Shown: positions 1-8,569 of the stretch, piece after piece
Position numbering within the stretch: position 1 is the stretch's first letter
Layout: the number at the start of each line of letters is the position of its first letter
Source: DATJPD01 sp036394195
Lineage (GTDB): Bacteria > Pseudomonadota > Alphaproteobacteria > CACIAM-22H2
Assembly (NCBI GenBank): GCA_036394195.1
Contig: DASWFO010000240.1
Span: forward strand, 1 to 38,359
Length of the DNA stretch: 38,359 bases
Direction: 5' to 3'
Notes under the pieces: model-generated
Database searches by the model: none
Seen by the model: the letters and a program-made list of their open reading frames with translations, nothing else
Told to the model about the DNA's origin: nothing
Program-made: the position numbers and the translations under genes

Positions 1-482
1 GCCGGGGGGGCCGCCGATGCCGGCGCCGGTGGCGCCGCCGGCGCGCCGACGGGTCCCGCTCCGGCCTGGGTGTTGATCGCCACGCACCGCTCGTCGCACG
101 AATAGGTAGTCGTCATCGTGTCGCGGAAGACGGTGACCGAGCGGTCGTTCTGCGGCACCACCACGATCTCTCGCTCGAGCAACGGCTGGCCATTGGCGCC
201 ATAGATATAAAGCCGCGTCTCGCCCGGCCGCTTGCCGATGACGAACAGGAGATGGTCCCGCTCGACCACCACGTCGGCGATCTGCGAGTTGGCGACCAGC
301 ACGACCGACGCCGGGGCGCCGAGCGTCATGACCTCGGCCTTGTCAACCGCTACGCGCAGCGTGCGGCCGCCTTTCGGCTCGCCAAAGCCTTGCCCCGCCA
401 TAAAGCCGAGCGACACGATGGTGACAACGGCCACCATGGCGGGCCGCCAGCGGATTCTCCAGTTACGATACCGTCGCTGCAT
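1..482 (-). CDS. Secretin-like pilus N-domain protein (CpaC N-terminal type), 3' end outside window
   Basis: Reading leftwards from an ATG at 482, the frame stays open to the window edge (160 codons), so the protein is truncated by the window. It starts with a basic stretch and a hydrophobic segment (about residues 15-27), consistent with a signal anchor. It then shows the features of the pilus-formation N-terminal domain found before secretins: GRTLRVAVDKAEVM, VLVANSQIADVVVERDHLLFVIGKRPGETRLYIYGANG. The visible tail becomes an Ala/Pro/Gly-rich linker. It resembles the N-domain of the full CpaC at 6769-8562 (there VLVANPAVADIVL and VIGRRVGETNVFFF), so it is a paralogue or a stand-alone N-domain protein. 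It is divergent from the TadD-like gene at 590. Domain identity is inferred from motif similarity; whether a secretin domain follows cannot be seen. Confidence 0.75.
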   Translation of the reverse strand, partial: MQRRYRNWRIRWRPAMVAVVTIVSLGFMAGQGFGEPKGGRTLRVAVDKAEVMTLGAPASVVLVANSQIADVVVERDHLLFVIGKRPGETRLYIYGANGQPLLEREIVVVPQNDRSVTVFRDTMTTTYSCDERCVAINTQAGAGPVGAPAAPPAPASAAPP

Positions 483-549
483 GGTGTCCTGCCTTTCCGC
501 CGATCAGCCCGTCCAAGTGACTAAAAATACGGGTTAAAATCGCTTTGGG

Positions 550-565
550 TTAAAATGTTGGTAAC
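550..565 (+). promoter_or_regulatory. Candidate CtrA-type site in the divergent tad promoter region
   Basis: TTAA-N7-GTAAC lies 24 bases before the TadD-like start, one base away from the alphaproteobacterial CtrA consensus TTAA-N7-TTAAC. The 10-mer GGGTTAAAAT occurs twice nearby (531-540 and 547-556, 16-base period), and the whole 483-589 gap is AT-rich against a high-GC background. CtrA control of pilus genes is known in Caulobacter; its operation here is inference. Confidence 0.35.
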
Positions 566-589
566 CAATGCTCGGATAGAGTCTGGCAA

Positions 590-1399
590 ATGCGCGTTTG
601 GGCATCAGTGCGAAATCTCACGCTCGCGGTTGGCTGCCTGGGGCTGCTCGGCGGCTGCGGGACCAACCCCAATGCGCGGCCGGCCGGCGACGTCCTGGAC
701 CGGCCGGAGGTGACGCGCTCGCTGCTGGAGGCCGCCGCCGCCGCCGAGGCGCAGAACGATTTCGCCACCGCCGCCGGCTATTACCGCAACATCTATGCGC
801 GCGACCCGAACAACGTCCGGGCCGCGGTTGGGCTGTTGCAGAGCCTGCGGTCGCTTGGCACGCTCGATCAGGCGCGCGAAATCGCGGACCGGGCGATTGT
901 CGCCAAGCCGGGCGATCCCGCCATCGTCGCCGAAGTCGGCAAGGTGCGGCTGGCGACCGGCCAGCTTCAGGACGCGGTCAGCCTGCTCAAGCGGGCGTCC
1001 GAGCTCGACCCGCAGGACTGGAGATCGCGCTCGGCGCTCGGCGTCGCCTACGACCGCCTCGGCGACTCCCAGCATGCCGCGGAGAGTTACGAGGCGGCCC
1101 TCCGGGTCTCGCCGGACAACGCGGCGGTGCTCAACAATCTGGCGCTGTCGCGCGCGATGGCCAGCGACCTCCCGGGCGCGCGCGAGCTGCTGCAGCGGGC
1201 CGTGGCCAGCGCTGGTGCCGATCTGCGCGTGCGCCAGAATCTGGCGCTGATCTATGCGCTGAGCGGCGACATGGCCCAGGCCGAAGCTTTGACCCTGCGC
1301 GATCTGTCGCCGGACGCCGCGCGCGAGACGCTTGCGTATTACCGCGAGCTCGCCGCGCGTGCCCAATCCCGGCCGCCCGAACCGACGCGATCGCCCTGA
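590..1399 (+). CDS. tadD: TadD-like TPR lipoprotein of the Flp pilus system
   Basis: Predicted outer-membrane lipoprotein of 269 residues that would assist secretin assembly or stability, as TadD does in Tad systems. A short hydrophobic signal ends in a lipobox LGGC with the acceptor Cys at residue 23. The rest is helical tetratricopeptide repeats from about residue 45 to 235, with typical repeat signatures such as A-x-x-Y-Y-x-x-I-Y-x-x-D-P-x-N, LGVAYDRLGD-x-x-x-A and YEAALRVSPDNA-x-x-x-NNLAL. It is transcribed away from the partial secretin-like gene and converges on tadC with a 27-base gap. Start: the ATG at 590 gives the signal peptide directly. The family call is strong; the exact role is inferred from position beside cpa/tad genes. 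Confidence 0.85.
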   Translation: MRVWASVRNLTLAVGCLGLLGGCGTNPNARPAGDVLDRPEVTRSLLEAAAAAEAQNDFATAAGYYRNIYARDPNNVRAAVGLLQSLRSLGTLDQAREIADRAIVAKPGDPAIVAEVGKVRLATGQLQDAVSLLKRASELDPQDWRSRSALGVAYDRLGDSQHAAESYEAALRVSPDNAAVLNNLALSRAMASDLPGARELLQRAVASAGADLRVRQNLALIYALSGDMAQAEALTLRDLSPDAARETLAYYRELAARAQSRPPEPTRSP

Positions 1400-1426
1400 C
1401 ATCGGGACTGCGCGGCGACGGTGGCC

Positions 1427-2389
1427 TCAGCCGCTGCCGAACGTCTTGATCACCTGGATGATCGTCGGCCCGATCAGCACCATGAACAGGACCGGCAAGA
1501 AGAAGGTCACCATCGGCACGGTGAGCTTCGCCGGCAGTGCTGCCGCCTTTTCCTCGGCCTTCGCCATTCGTGTGTCGCGGCTTTCCTGCGACACCACGCG
1601 CAGCGCCATGCCGAGCGGCGTGCCGTAGCGCTCCGACTGTACGAGCGAGGTGACCAGCGACTTGATCGGCGCGGTCCCGGTGCGCTCGGCGAGATTTTCC
1701 AGCGCCTGGCGGCGGTCGTTCAGGAATGCAAGCTCGGCCGTGGTCAGCGCGATTTCCTCGGCGATGGTGCGCGCCTCGGCGCCGAGCTCGTCAGCCACGC
1801 GGCTGAATGCCGCTTCCAGCGACAATCCAGCCTCGACGCAGATCACCATCAGGTCGATCGCATCGGGGAATTTGCGCTGGATGTCCTGCTGGCGCCGGGT
1901 GACGGCGTTCGAGACCAGAATGTCCGGAAGGTAATAGCCAAGCAGCGTCGCGCAGACGCAGAAGAGCAGGCGCACCATGATCGGCAGATGAACGTTGGGC
2001 GATCCGAACAGCAGCAGGGCGGCGAAGCCGGCGGCACCCAGCGGCAGCACCAGGCGCAGGAAGGTGAAGGTGATCAGCGGCGCCGGACCCCGCCACCCGG
2101 CGCGCACGAGCCGGCGCTTCAGCTCGGGCTGCTCGGTGAGGTTCTTGACCTTGAGCTTCTCCAGCACGGCGCGCATGACGTCGACGCGAAAGGACTGGCG
2201 CCGCAAGGCGGGGCGGTGCTCCAGCCGCTGGCGGCGCTGTTGGCTGAGCTCCTCCCGCCGCTTGCGGATGACCTTGAGGCGGTTGGCGAAGATGTCCGGC
2301 TGTAGCCACGGCAGGCCGAGCCCGATCACCGTCAGGAACGCCAGCACGCTGAAGACCAGCGGCACCACGATGTTGGGATCGAGATTCAT
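1427..2389 (-). CDS. tadC: TadC, inner-membrane platform protein of the Flp pilus (T2SSF family)
   Basis: Polytopic membrane protein of 320 residues that pairs with TadB to form the platform on which the CpaF ATPase acts. It has an N-terminal membrane segment (residues 8-30), a cytoplasmic basic helix (RLKVIRKRREELSQQRR), two membrane segments near residues 105-150, and a GspF/T2SSF domain with PDAIDLMVICVEAGLSLEAAFSRVADEL followed by the C-terminal membrane segment near 290-312. PDA-[IL]-D-[LM]-x-x-x-x-x-x-AGLS is a hallmark of TadB/TadC proteins. It is the last gene of the leftward operon, 20 bases after tadB. Length is normal for TadC. Confidence 0.92.
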   Translation of the reverse strand: MNLDPNIVVPLVFSVLAFLTVIGLGLPWLQPDIFANRLKVIRKRREELSQQRRQRLEHRPALRRQSFRVDVMRAVLEKLKVKNLTEQPELKRRLVRAGWRGPAPLITFTFLRLVLPLGAAGFAALLLFGSPNVHLPIMVRLLFCVCATLLGYYLPDILVSNAVTRRQQDIQRKFPDAIDLMVICVEAGLSLEAAFSRVADELGAEARTIAEEIALTTAELAFLNDRRQALENLAERTGTAPIKSLVTSLVQSERYGTPLGMALRVVSQESRDTRMAKAEEKAAALPAKLTVPMVTFFLPVLFMVLIGPTIIQVIKTFGSG

Positions 2390-2409
2390 CTCTTAGCGCA
2401 GCTCCCCGA

Positions 2410-3414
2410 TCAGATCTCGAACGAGACCATCTGCTTCATGATGAAGAGGCCGATCGCCATCCAGATCAGGCCGCCGTAGAGAATCACGTTGCCGAGCGGA
2501 TCGGTCCACAGCAGCATGATGTAAGCCGGGTTGAGCAGGTAGATGGCGAGGGACACCAGGAACGGCATCGCGCCGATGATGCTCGCGGTCATCCGCGCTT
2601 CCGACGACATGGCCTTGATCTTGTCGGCCATCTTCTTGCGGCCGCGCAGCACGTTCGACAACCCGGCGAGCGTCTCGGCGAGATTGCCGCCGGTCTGCTG
2701 CTGCAGGTTCAAGACCACCGCGAAAAACTTCATGTCTGCCGTCGGCATTCGTTTGCACGCGCGCTCCAGCGCCTGCTTCGTCGTCATGCCCAGCCGCTGG
2801 CGCTCGATCAAAAGCTTGAACTCGGCCCCCACCGGATCTGGGCTTTCGCGCGCGATGATGTTCAGGCATTCGCCGACCGGAAGGCCCGAGCGGATGCCGC
2901 GCACGATGACATCGATCGCGTCGGCGAACAGCTGCGTGAACCGCTTTTGACGCCGCTTGGCCAGCTGGTACAGCACGTAGCGCGGCAGGCCGAACCCGTT
3001 CGTCGCAAGCACGGCCGCTGCGAACCACGGCGAGTAGCCGAGAAGCAGATAGACCAGCGCACCCGCCACCGCGGCGAGAGCGCTCAGCGCGTAAAAGCTG
3101 CGTTGCGAGATCGTGAGCCCGGCGCGCTCCAGGCGCAGCCGGAGCTCGACGCGCCGCGCCCTCGCGCCCGCATGGCCGGTCTCCTTGAGCCGGGTTTCGA
3201 CCTGGCGGAGCCGCCGCGCCGCCGGCGTCTTGGCGTCATCGATGAGGGCCGCGTTGCCGCCGATCGCCGCGAGGCGCGTCCGCAGCCGGGCGCGCGGGCC
3301 GAAATGCTGCGCCAGCATATAGGCCAGCACCGTCGGCAGGATGATCATCAGCCCCAGGCTGAGGGCCAGGACGCCGCCGGCGGGCAGGCCGAGAATGAGG
3401 TCGTCAGAGCCCAT
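2410..3414 (-). CDS. tadB: TadB, inner-membrane platform protein of the Flp pilus (T2SSF family)
   Basis: Membrane protein of 334 residues and partner of TadC. An N-terminal transmembrane segment (about residues 12-36) precedes a basic cytoplasmic region, a membrane pair near residues 108-145, and the T2SSF domain (LFADAIDVIVRGIRSGLPVGECLNII, then GGNLAETLAGLSNVLRGRKKM), ending with two C-terminal membrane segments. Its ATG at 3414 lies inside the end of cpaF (11-base overlap), so translation is probably coupled to the ATPase gene, the usual order cpaF-tadB-tadC. Confidence 0.93.
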   Translation of the reverse strand: MGSDDLILGLPAGGVLALSLGLMIILPTVLAYMLAQHFGPRARLRTRLAAIGGNAALIDDAKTPAARRLRQVETRLKETGHAGARARRVELRLRLERAGLTISQRSFYALSALAAVAGALVYLLLGYSPWFAAAVLATNGFGLPRYVLYQLAKRRQKRFTQLFADAIDVIVRGIRSGLPVGECLNIIARESPDPVGAEFKLLIERQRLGMTTKQALERACKRMPTADMKFFAVVLNLQQQTGGNLAETLAGLSNVLRGRKKMADKIKAMSSEARMTASIIGAMPFLVSLAIYLLNPAYIMLLWTDPLGNVILYGGLIWMAIGLFIMKQMVSFEI

Positions 3415-4849
3415 GCTCGGCCGCCTCGAGCGCCGCCACGAGCTCGCGCTCTTTACCGAAATAACGGGCCCGGTCGTAAAACTTGGGGCGCAGCCCGGTG
3501 TAGCGGAACTTGCCGGACAGCTTGCCGTGCCGGTCCTCGCCGGTGATGTCGTACAGGAAGAGATCTTGCAGGGTGACGACGTCGCCCTCGGTGCCGGCGA
3601 TCTCGGTCACGTGCGTGATCTTGCGCGAGCCGTCGCGCAGGCGCTGGGTCTGCACGATGACGTTGATGGCACCGGCGATCTGTTCGCGCACCGTCTTCGA
3701 CGGCAGGGTGAAGCCGCCCATCGCGATCATGTTCTCGAGCCGGCTGATCGCCTCGCGCGGGTTGTTGGCGTGCACCGTGCCCATCGAGCCGTCATGGCCG
3801 GTATTCATCGCCTGCAGCAGGTCGAAGGCCTCGGGTCCGCGCACCTCGCCGACGATGATCCGCTCGGGCCGCATGCGCAGGCAGTTACGCACGAGGTCGC
3901 GCATCGTGATCTCGCCCATGCCTTCGAGGTTGGCCGGCCGCGTCTCCAGCCGCACGACGTGCGGCTGCTGAAGCTGCAGCTCGGCGGCGTCCTCGCAGGT
4001 GATCACGCGTTCGCCGGTGTCGATGTAGCGGGTGAGACAATTGAGCAAGGTCGTCTTGCCGGATCCGGTGCCGCCGGAGATCAGGACGTTGAGCCGCGAG
4101 TGGCCGATGACCTTCAGGACCTCGGCCATGGCCGGCGGGCAGGTGCCGTATTCGACCAGCTTCTCGAGCGTCAGCTTATCCTTCTTGAACTTGCGGATGG
4201 TGAGCGTGGCGCCGTCGATGGCCAGCGGCGGCCCGATCACGTTGACGCGGCTGCCGTCCGCGAGCCGCGCGTCGCAGATCGGGCTGGATTCATCCACGCG
4301 CCTACCAACGGCGCTCACGATGCGCTGGCAGATGTTCATGAGCTGCGCGTTGTCGCGGAACTTGATGTCGGTGAGGACGATGCGGCCGGCGGTCTCGATG
4401 TAGACCTTGTCGTGGCCGTTGACCATGATGTCGGCGATGTCGTCGCGCGCGAGCAGCGGCTCGAGCGGGCCCAGGCCGAGAATGTCGTTGCAGATGTCGC
4501 CGACGAGCTGCTGCTGCTCGGCCGCGCTGACCACGAACTTCTTGATATTGACGATCTCGCTGATGATATCGGTCAGCTCTTCGCGCACCCCTTCGGGCGG
4601 CAGCTTCGCCAGCTCCTTGAGGTCGACGGCATCGAGAAGGGCCGCAAAGACGCCGACCTTGACGTCGTGCAACCGGTCGTTGGTGTCGGGGGATCCGGCC
4701 TTCGGAGCGGCCGGCTTGGCGGCCGGTGGCACGGCAAGCTTGGGCGGTGCCGGGGCGCTCTCGGCCGGAGCGGGGACACTCTCGGGGAGAGCGGCCGGCG
4801 CTTCCGGCTGCGGGGCCCTGACGGCGGACGTGGCGCGTTTGCCGAACAT
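3404..4849 (-). CDS. cpaF: CpaF/TadA, secretion ATPase driving Flp pilus assembly
   Basis: Hexameric GspE/PulE-type ATPase of 481 residues that powers pilin polymerisation through TadB/TadC. Residues 1-60 are a Pro/Ala-rich tail, longer than strictly needed. The catalytic core has Walker A GGTGSGKTT at 259-267, an Asp-box region around TCEDAAELQL (284-293), Walker B RIIVGEVRG at 330-338 and the His box GHDGSMGTVHA at 351-361. The motif NIKKFVVSAAEQQQLVGDIC upstream is typical of CpaF N-terminal domains. It sits 7 bases after cpaE and overlaps tadB, so it is part of one polycistron. Confidence 0.96.
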   Translation of the reverse strand: MFGKRATSAVRAPQPEAPAALPESVPAPAESAPAPPKLAVPPAAKPAAPKAGSPDTNDRLHDVKVGVFAALLDAVDLKELAKLPPEGVREELTDIISEIVNIKKFVVSAAEQQQLVGDICNDILGLGPLEPLLARDDIADIMVNGHDKVYIETAGRIVLTDIKFRDNAQLMNICQRIVSAVGRRVDESSPICDARLADGSRVNVIGPPLAIDGATLTIRKFKKDKLTLEKLVEYGTCPPAMAEVLKVIGHSRLNVLISGGTGSGKTTLLNCLTRYIDTGERVITCEDAAELQLQQPHVVRLETRPANLEGMGEITMRDLVRNCLRMRPERIIVGEVRGPEAFDLLQAMNTGHDGSMGTVHANNPREAISRLENMIAMGGFTLPSKTVREQIAGAINVIVQTQRLRDGSRKITHVTEIAGTEGDVVTLQDLFLYDITGEDRHGKLSGKFRYTGLRPKFYDRARYFGKERELVAALEAAEHGL

Positions 4850-4856
4850 GGACGAC

Positions 4857-6077
4857 CTAGGCGGGGGCGCGCAGCCGCGGCTTCAGCGACCAGGAGACGA
4901 ACCGCTGCAACGCGCCGAGCCCGTCGCGCGTCCGCTTCTCGGGCAGGGGCCGTCCGCTGACCGCGACGGCGAGCTTGACGATCGGCTCCAGGACCCGCTG
5001 GCCTTTGGCGCTCTCGCCGACCATCTGGCCGGCATTGGCCGCCTGCGTGAAGACCGCCGCCTCGTGGGGTATGAGGGCCGCCGGCTGGGCGCCCAGCGTG
5101 GCGGCGAAATCCTTGACCGGGATGTCGGTCTTCGGGTTGGCGCCGACCCGGTTGAGGACCACATGCAGCCGCGGCCCGCCCGAGCGGCGGCCATTGATCG
5201 CGTCGGCGGCGCTTTTCGCGTTCCTGAGGCTGGCCAGCGACGGCACCGCGGTCATGACCACGTCATCGGACGCGTCGACCACGTGTCGCACCCAGCCGGC
5301 CCAGCATCGCGGCAGGTTCAGCACGACCCAGGCGGCGCTGCGCCGGGCGGTGCGGATCAGCTGGTCGACCGCGGCGACATCGACGTCTGCACCGGCCTCG
5401 CAATCACCGGGGCTGGTGAGCAGGCGCAAATTGTCGTTGTGCTTGGCGACGAAGCGCTCGAGCATCTGGCTGTCCAGCCGGTCGGCCTGCGCCAGCGCCT
5501 GCGCCGCCGTCTGCGGGGATTCGAGATTGAAGTCGAGCCCCACCGTGCCGAACGCGAGATCGAGATCGATCAGCATCACCTCGCCGTCATGAACCCTGCC
5601 GATCTGCCAGGCGACGTTGTTCGCGAGCGTCGTCGAGCCGGCGCCGCCCGACGCGCCGATGAACGAGATCAGCCGGCCCTGCCGGGCCGTGTCCGGATCG
5701 GCGCAGACGCTGAGCACCGCGTCGATCAGGTAGGCGGGATCGGCCGGCAGCGGAATGTATTCGTGCACGCCGCGCTTGGCGAGCTGCCGGTACAGCGCCA
5801 CGTCGTTATGCGGCCCCAGCAGGATCAGGTTGGTCTCGGTGCGGCAGACCTCCGAAAGTCCGTCGAGCTGCTCGAAGATCGCCGGTGCCGGATCGCGCGT
5901 CTCGACGATCACCAAGCCGGGGCTCGGCTCGTCTTTGTACTTCTGCACCGCCGCGGCGAGGCTGCCCTCGAAATGGACGGGGCGGATCTTGGTCAGCCGG
6001 CGGTCGGCCAAGGCCTGCTCGACCGCCGACCGGCTCTCAGACCCCAGCGAAAAGATGTGAATGTCCACGCGCTGCAT
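4857..6077 (-). CDS. cpaE: CpaE/TadZ, MinD/ParA-like pilus localisation protein
   Basis: Protein of 406 residues with an atypical receiver-like N-terminal domain (about 1-130) and a MinD/ParA ATPase-like domain (about 134-390). In CpaE/TadZ proteins this localises the pilus machine to a cell pole. The P-loop region reads GASGGAGSTT (141-150): the glycine-rich loop is kept, but the signature lysines of a deviant Walker A (KGGxGKT) are replaced. This is common in TadZ and suggests weak or absent ATP hydrolysis. VMLIDLDLAFGTVGLDFNLE gives the Walker A' aspartate region. It lies between cpaD and cpaF in the expected order. Confidence 0.92.
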   Translation of the reverse strand: MQRVDIHIFSLGSESRSAVEQALADRRLTKIRPVHFEGSLAAAVQKYKDEPSPGLVIVETRDPAPAIFEQLDGLSEVCRTETNLILLGPHNDVALYRQLAKRGVHEYIPLPADPAYLIDAVLSVCADPDTARQGRLISFIGASGGAGSTTLANNVAWQIGRVHDGEVMLIDLDLAFGTVGLDFNLESPQTAAQALAQADRLDSQMLERFVAKHNDNLRLLTSPGDCEAGADVDVAAVDQLIRTARRSAAWVVLNLPRCWAGWVRHVVDASDDVVMTAVPSLASLRNAKSAADAINGRRSGGPRLHVVLNRVGANPKTDIPVKDFAATLGAQPAALIPHEAAVFTQAANAGQMVGESAKGQRVLEPIVKLAVAVSGRPLPEKRTRDGLGALQRFVSWSLKPRLRAPA

Positions 6078-6094
6078 GATCTTCTCCTTCGGCC

Positions 6095-6763
6095 CTACCG
6101 CGACAATCCGGACGCGCCGAGGAACTGCGGCGGGTTGGGGACCGAGCCCGGCGGCTGGCCGGCGCGATAGCGTTCGATCACGCGGTTTGAATTCTGCGCA
6201 TCGGCGGGGTCGGATTCCCGTTTGCGGATCAGGTCCGCAGGGTCGGCCGCCATCGCTCCGATGTTGTGCTGCGTGGCGCAGCCGAAGTTCGGGTGAACCT
6301 CGTTGTAAGGGTCGAAGCTGAGGGACTTCGACCAGTCGCCGCAGGTCGGGAGCTGGACCTCGTAGCGCTCGTAGCTCACCGTCACGGCGTCGGGAGCGCC
6401 CTGTTCGGTCACCAGGACGCGGATGGCGCTGGCCGGCACGCCGGCGGCGAGCAGCCGCTCGCGAACGCGGCGCAGGTTCTCGGGGGCGCCGCGCCTGAGG
6501 TCCGGCGCGCGGGCGGCAATCGTGATCTGGCCATGGCCGCGCTCGAGAAAGCCGGCGATGAGCGGTGCGAAGCGCGAGTCTTCGTCATCGGCGAGCGTGT
6601 CCTGCTCGACATGGACCGGCATGATCACCGTCGTCGGGTAGGGACGCAGCGCGAATTTGTCGCGGTAGTCGGTGGGCAGGGGCTCGGTGCAGGCCGCCAG
6701 GGTCGCGAGCGCTGTCGCGGCAAGGGCGGCGCGGGCGAGGCAGAGAGATGTCGTGCTCGTCAT
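6095..6763 (-). CDS. cpaD: CpaD family pilus assembly lipoprotein
   Basis: Lipoprotein of 222 residues, expected to associate with the CpaC secretin at the outer membrane. The signal peptide ends at lipobox LAAC, Cys25. The conserved CpaD core is clear: an OmpA-like peptidoglycan-facing segment, then a YEVQLPTCGDWS motif and the NFGCATQHNIGAMAADPADLI block that is nearly diagnostic for the family. The gene starts only 5 bases after cpaC ends. Length and order match alphaproteobacterial cpa operons. Confidence 0.93.
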   Translation of the reverse strand: MTSTTSLCLARAALAATALATLAACTEPLPTDYRDKFALRPYPTTVIMPVHVEQDTLADDEDSRFAPLIAGFLERGHGQITIAARAPDLRRGAPENLRRVRERLLAAGVPASAIRVLVTEQGAPDAVTVSYERYEVQLPTCGDWSKSLSFDPYNEVHPNFGCATQHNIGAMAADPADLIRKRESDPADAQNSNRVIERYRAGQPPGSVPNPPQFLGASGLSR

Positions 6764-6768
6764 GACCG

Positions 6769-8562
6769 TTACTCCACGATATAGCCGAACGGCCCGATCG
6801 GGCGGCCGCGGGGCGCGCCGGGCGTCGGCTTGGTGTAGGTCGCATTGAGCCGCTTCATCAGATACATGTTGAAGTCGCTTGCCGGACCGAACCCGTCCGT
6901 CGGCAGGGCGATCACGTTCGGATCGACCGGGCGCACCAGGAGCGGCGTGACGGAGATGACGAGATCCGACTCGCGCCGCTGGAACTCGGTGCTCGAGAAC
7001 AAGGTGCCCAGGACCGGAATGTCCTTCAGCAGCGGGTAGCCCTGGATGGTGTTCTGGATGTCGTTCTGCAGCAGGCCGGCGATCGCGAGGCTGCCGCCCG
7101 ACGGCAGCTCGACCGTCGTCTCGGCGCGGCGCATCGAAAGGGCGGGGATCGAGAAGCCGTTCAGCGTGATCTGGCCCTGGTTCGACAGCTGGCTGACCTC
7201 GGTCGCGATCTTCAGGTTGATGAGGCCGCCCGACAGGACCACCGGCGTGAAGATGAGGCGCACGCCGAAATCCTTGTAGGTGATCGTGATGATCGTGGTG
7301 CCTCCCGATCCGGGCTGCGGTGCCGGAACCGGGAACTGGCCGCCGACCAGGAACGAGGCCGTCTCGCCGGATACCGCGGTGAGGTTCGGCTCGGCCAGCG
7401 TCTTCACCAGCCCGTTCGATTCCAGCGCCTGCAGCAGCGCCGTCAGGCTGCTGGCGCCGCCCAGCGGGAACACGCCACTCAACGCCGAGACCGGCGCGTT
7501 CGCGAAGTTCGGCGGCGTGCCCAAGAGGTTCAAGGTCGAGCCGCCGATCTTGAAGCTGGACGCCGCCGGCGCGCCGGGCGTGATGCCGAGCTCCTTGACG
7601 ATCTGGCGCGACATCTCGGACACACGGACGCGCAGCAGGACCTGGTTCTTGTCGCGGATGTTGATCAGGTTGATGATCGCAGTGTCGTCGGCGACGAACT
7701 GGCGCGCGATCTGGCGGGCGTTATCGGCGACCTGCGGCGAGGCGACGGAGCCGCTGAGGATGAGGCTCTGATTGGCCGTGGTGACGGCGATCTCCTCGTT
7801 CGGAATCATCCGCCGCAACACGGCGTTGACCGCACCCGAGTCGAAGGTCACCGTCAGATCGAGCGCATCGATCTGATGCCCCTCGCCGTCGAAGAAGAAG
7901 ACGTTGGTCTCGCCCACGCGCCGGCCGATCACGAAGGCGGTGTCGGCGCTGCGCAGCACGATATCGGCCACGGCCGGGTTGGCGACCAGCACGTCGCGCG
8001 CCGGCCGCGCCAGGCGGACGATCTGCGACTTGTTGACGTCGAGGCTGATCGCGCGCATCCCGGGCTGGCTCGTGGAGGCACGCGAGAACTCCGCAGGCCG
8101 CAGCTCGCGGGCGGCCGGTGGCGCCGGCGGCACGGTCGGCACCGTCTGGACCTGGGCGGGGGCGGGAAGTGACGGAAGCGGCGTCTGGACTCGCTGCGGT
8201 GCCGCGTCGCGGCGCGGGGCGACGGCGGCCGCCGTAGCTTTGACGACGACAGGGGCCGGAGCGGCCACAGGGGCCGGAGCGGCAACCGCCTCCATCGCCT
8301 TATCCGCCGGCGCCGCTAGCTCGCGCGAAGTCGGATCCGCGGCGGCCGACGTCGGCGCATCCATGGTTTTTTCGGCAGCGGGGGTCGCAGCTTCAGTCTT
8401 ATCCGCCGCCGGTGCGACGATCTCGGGCGTGGTCGGATCGGCGGAGGCTGGCATCGGCACATCCGCTTCAGGTGCTGCCGCGGCGAACCCCGCCGGCAGC
8501 GCCAGCAGGACGGCGACGGCCGCTGCGGCCAGACAGGTGGAGATGAGGCGACTCGCGCGCAT
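6769..8562 (-). CDS. cpaC: CpaC/RcpA outer-membrane secretin of the Flp pilus
   Basis: Outer-membrane pore of 597 residues. A signal peptide (1-30) is followed by an unusually long Ala/Pro-rich linker (about 31-160) with an imperfect internal repeat (ADPTTPEIVAPAADKTEA then ADPTSRELAAPADKAMEA). The pilus N-domain follows (about 165-250: ISLDVNKSQIVRLARPARDVLVANPAVADI), then a BON-like ring domain (about 255-320), and the secretin C-domain with VRVSEMSRQIVKELG, TLAEPNLTAVSGETASFLVGG and the closing LPSGGSLAIAGLL / PLLKDIPVLGTLFSS motifs. The extended linker makes it longer than typical CpaC (about 500 residues). It lies between cpaB and cpaD. Confidence 0.96.
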   Translation of the reverse strand: MRASRLISTCLAAAAVAVLLALPAGFAAAAPEADVPMPASADPTTPEIVAPAADKTEAATPAAEKTMDAPTSAAADPTSRELAAPADKAMEAVAAPAPVAAPAPVVVKATAAAVAPRRDAAPQRVQTPLPSLPAPAQVQTVPTVPPAPPAARELRPAEFSRASTSQPGMRAISLDVNKSQIVRLARPARDVLVANPAVADIVLRSADTAFVIGRRVGETNVFFFDGEGHQIDALDLTVTFDSGAVNAVLRRMIPNEEIAVTTANQSLILSGSVASPQVADNARQIARQFVADDTAIINLINIRDKNQVLLRVRVSEMSRQIVKELGITPGAPAASSFKIGGSTLNLLGTPPNFANAPVSALSGVFPLGGASSLTALLQALESNGLVKTLAEPNLTAVSGETASFLVGGQFPVPAPQPGSGGTTIITITYKDFGVRLIFTPVVLSGGLINLKIATEVSQLSNQGQITLNGFSIPALSMRRAETTVELPSGGSLAIAGLLQNDIQNTIQGYPLLKDIPVLGTLFSSTEFQRRESDLVISVTPLLVRPVDPNVIALPTDGFGPASDFNMYLMKRLNATYTKPTPGAPRGRPIGPFGYIVE

Positions 8563-8569
8563 GGGGCAC

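Noticed and set aside
4857..6077. CpaE as a chromosome-partition ParA with origin nearby
   Set aside because: The receiver-like N-terminus, degenerate P-loop and position within cpa genes identify the pilus protein; no parB or parS-like sites are seen.
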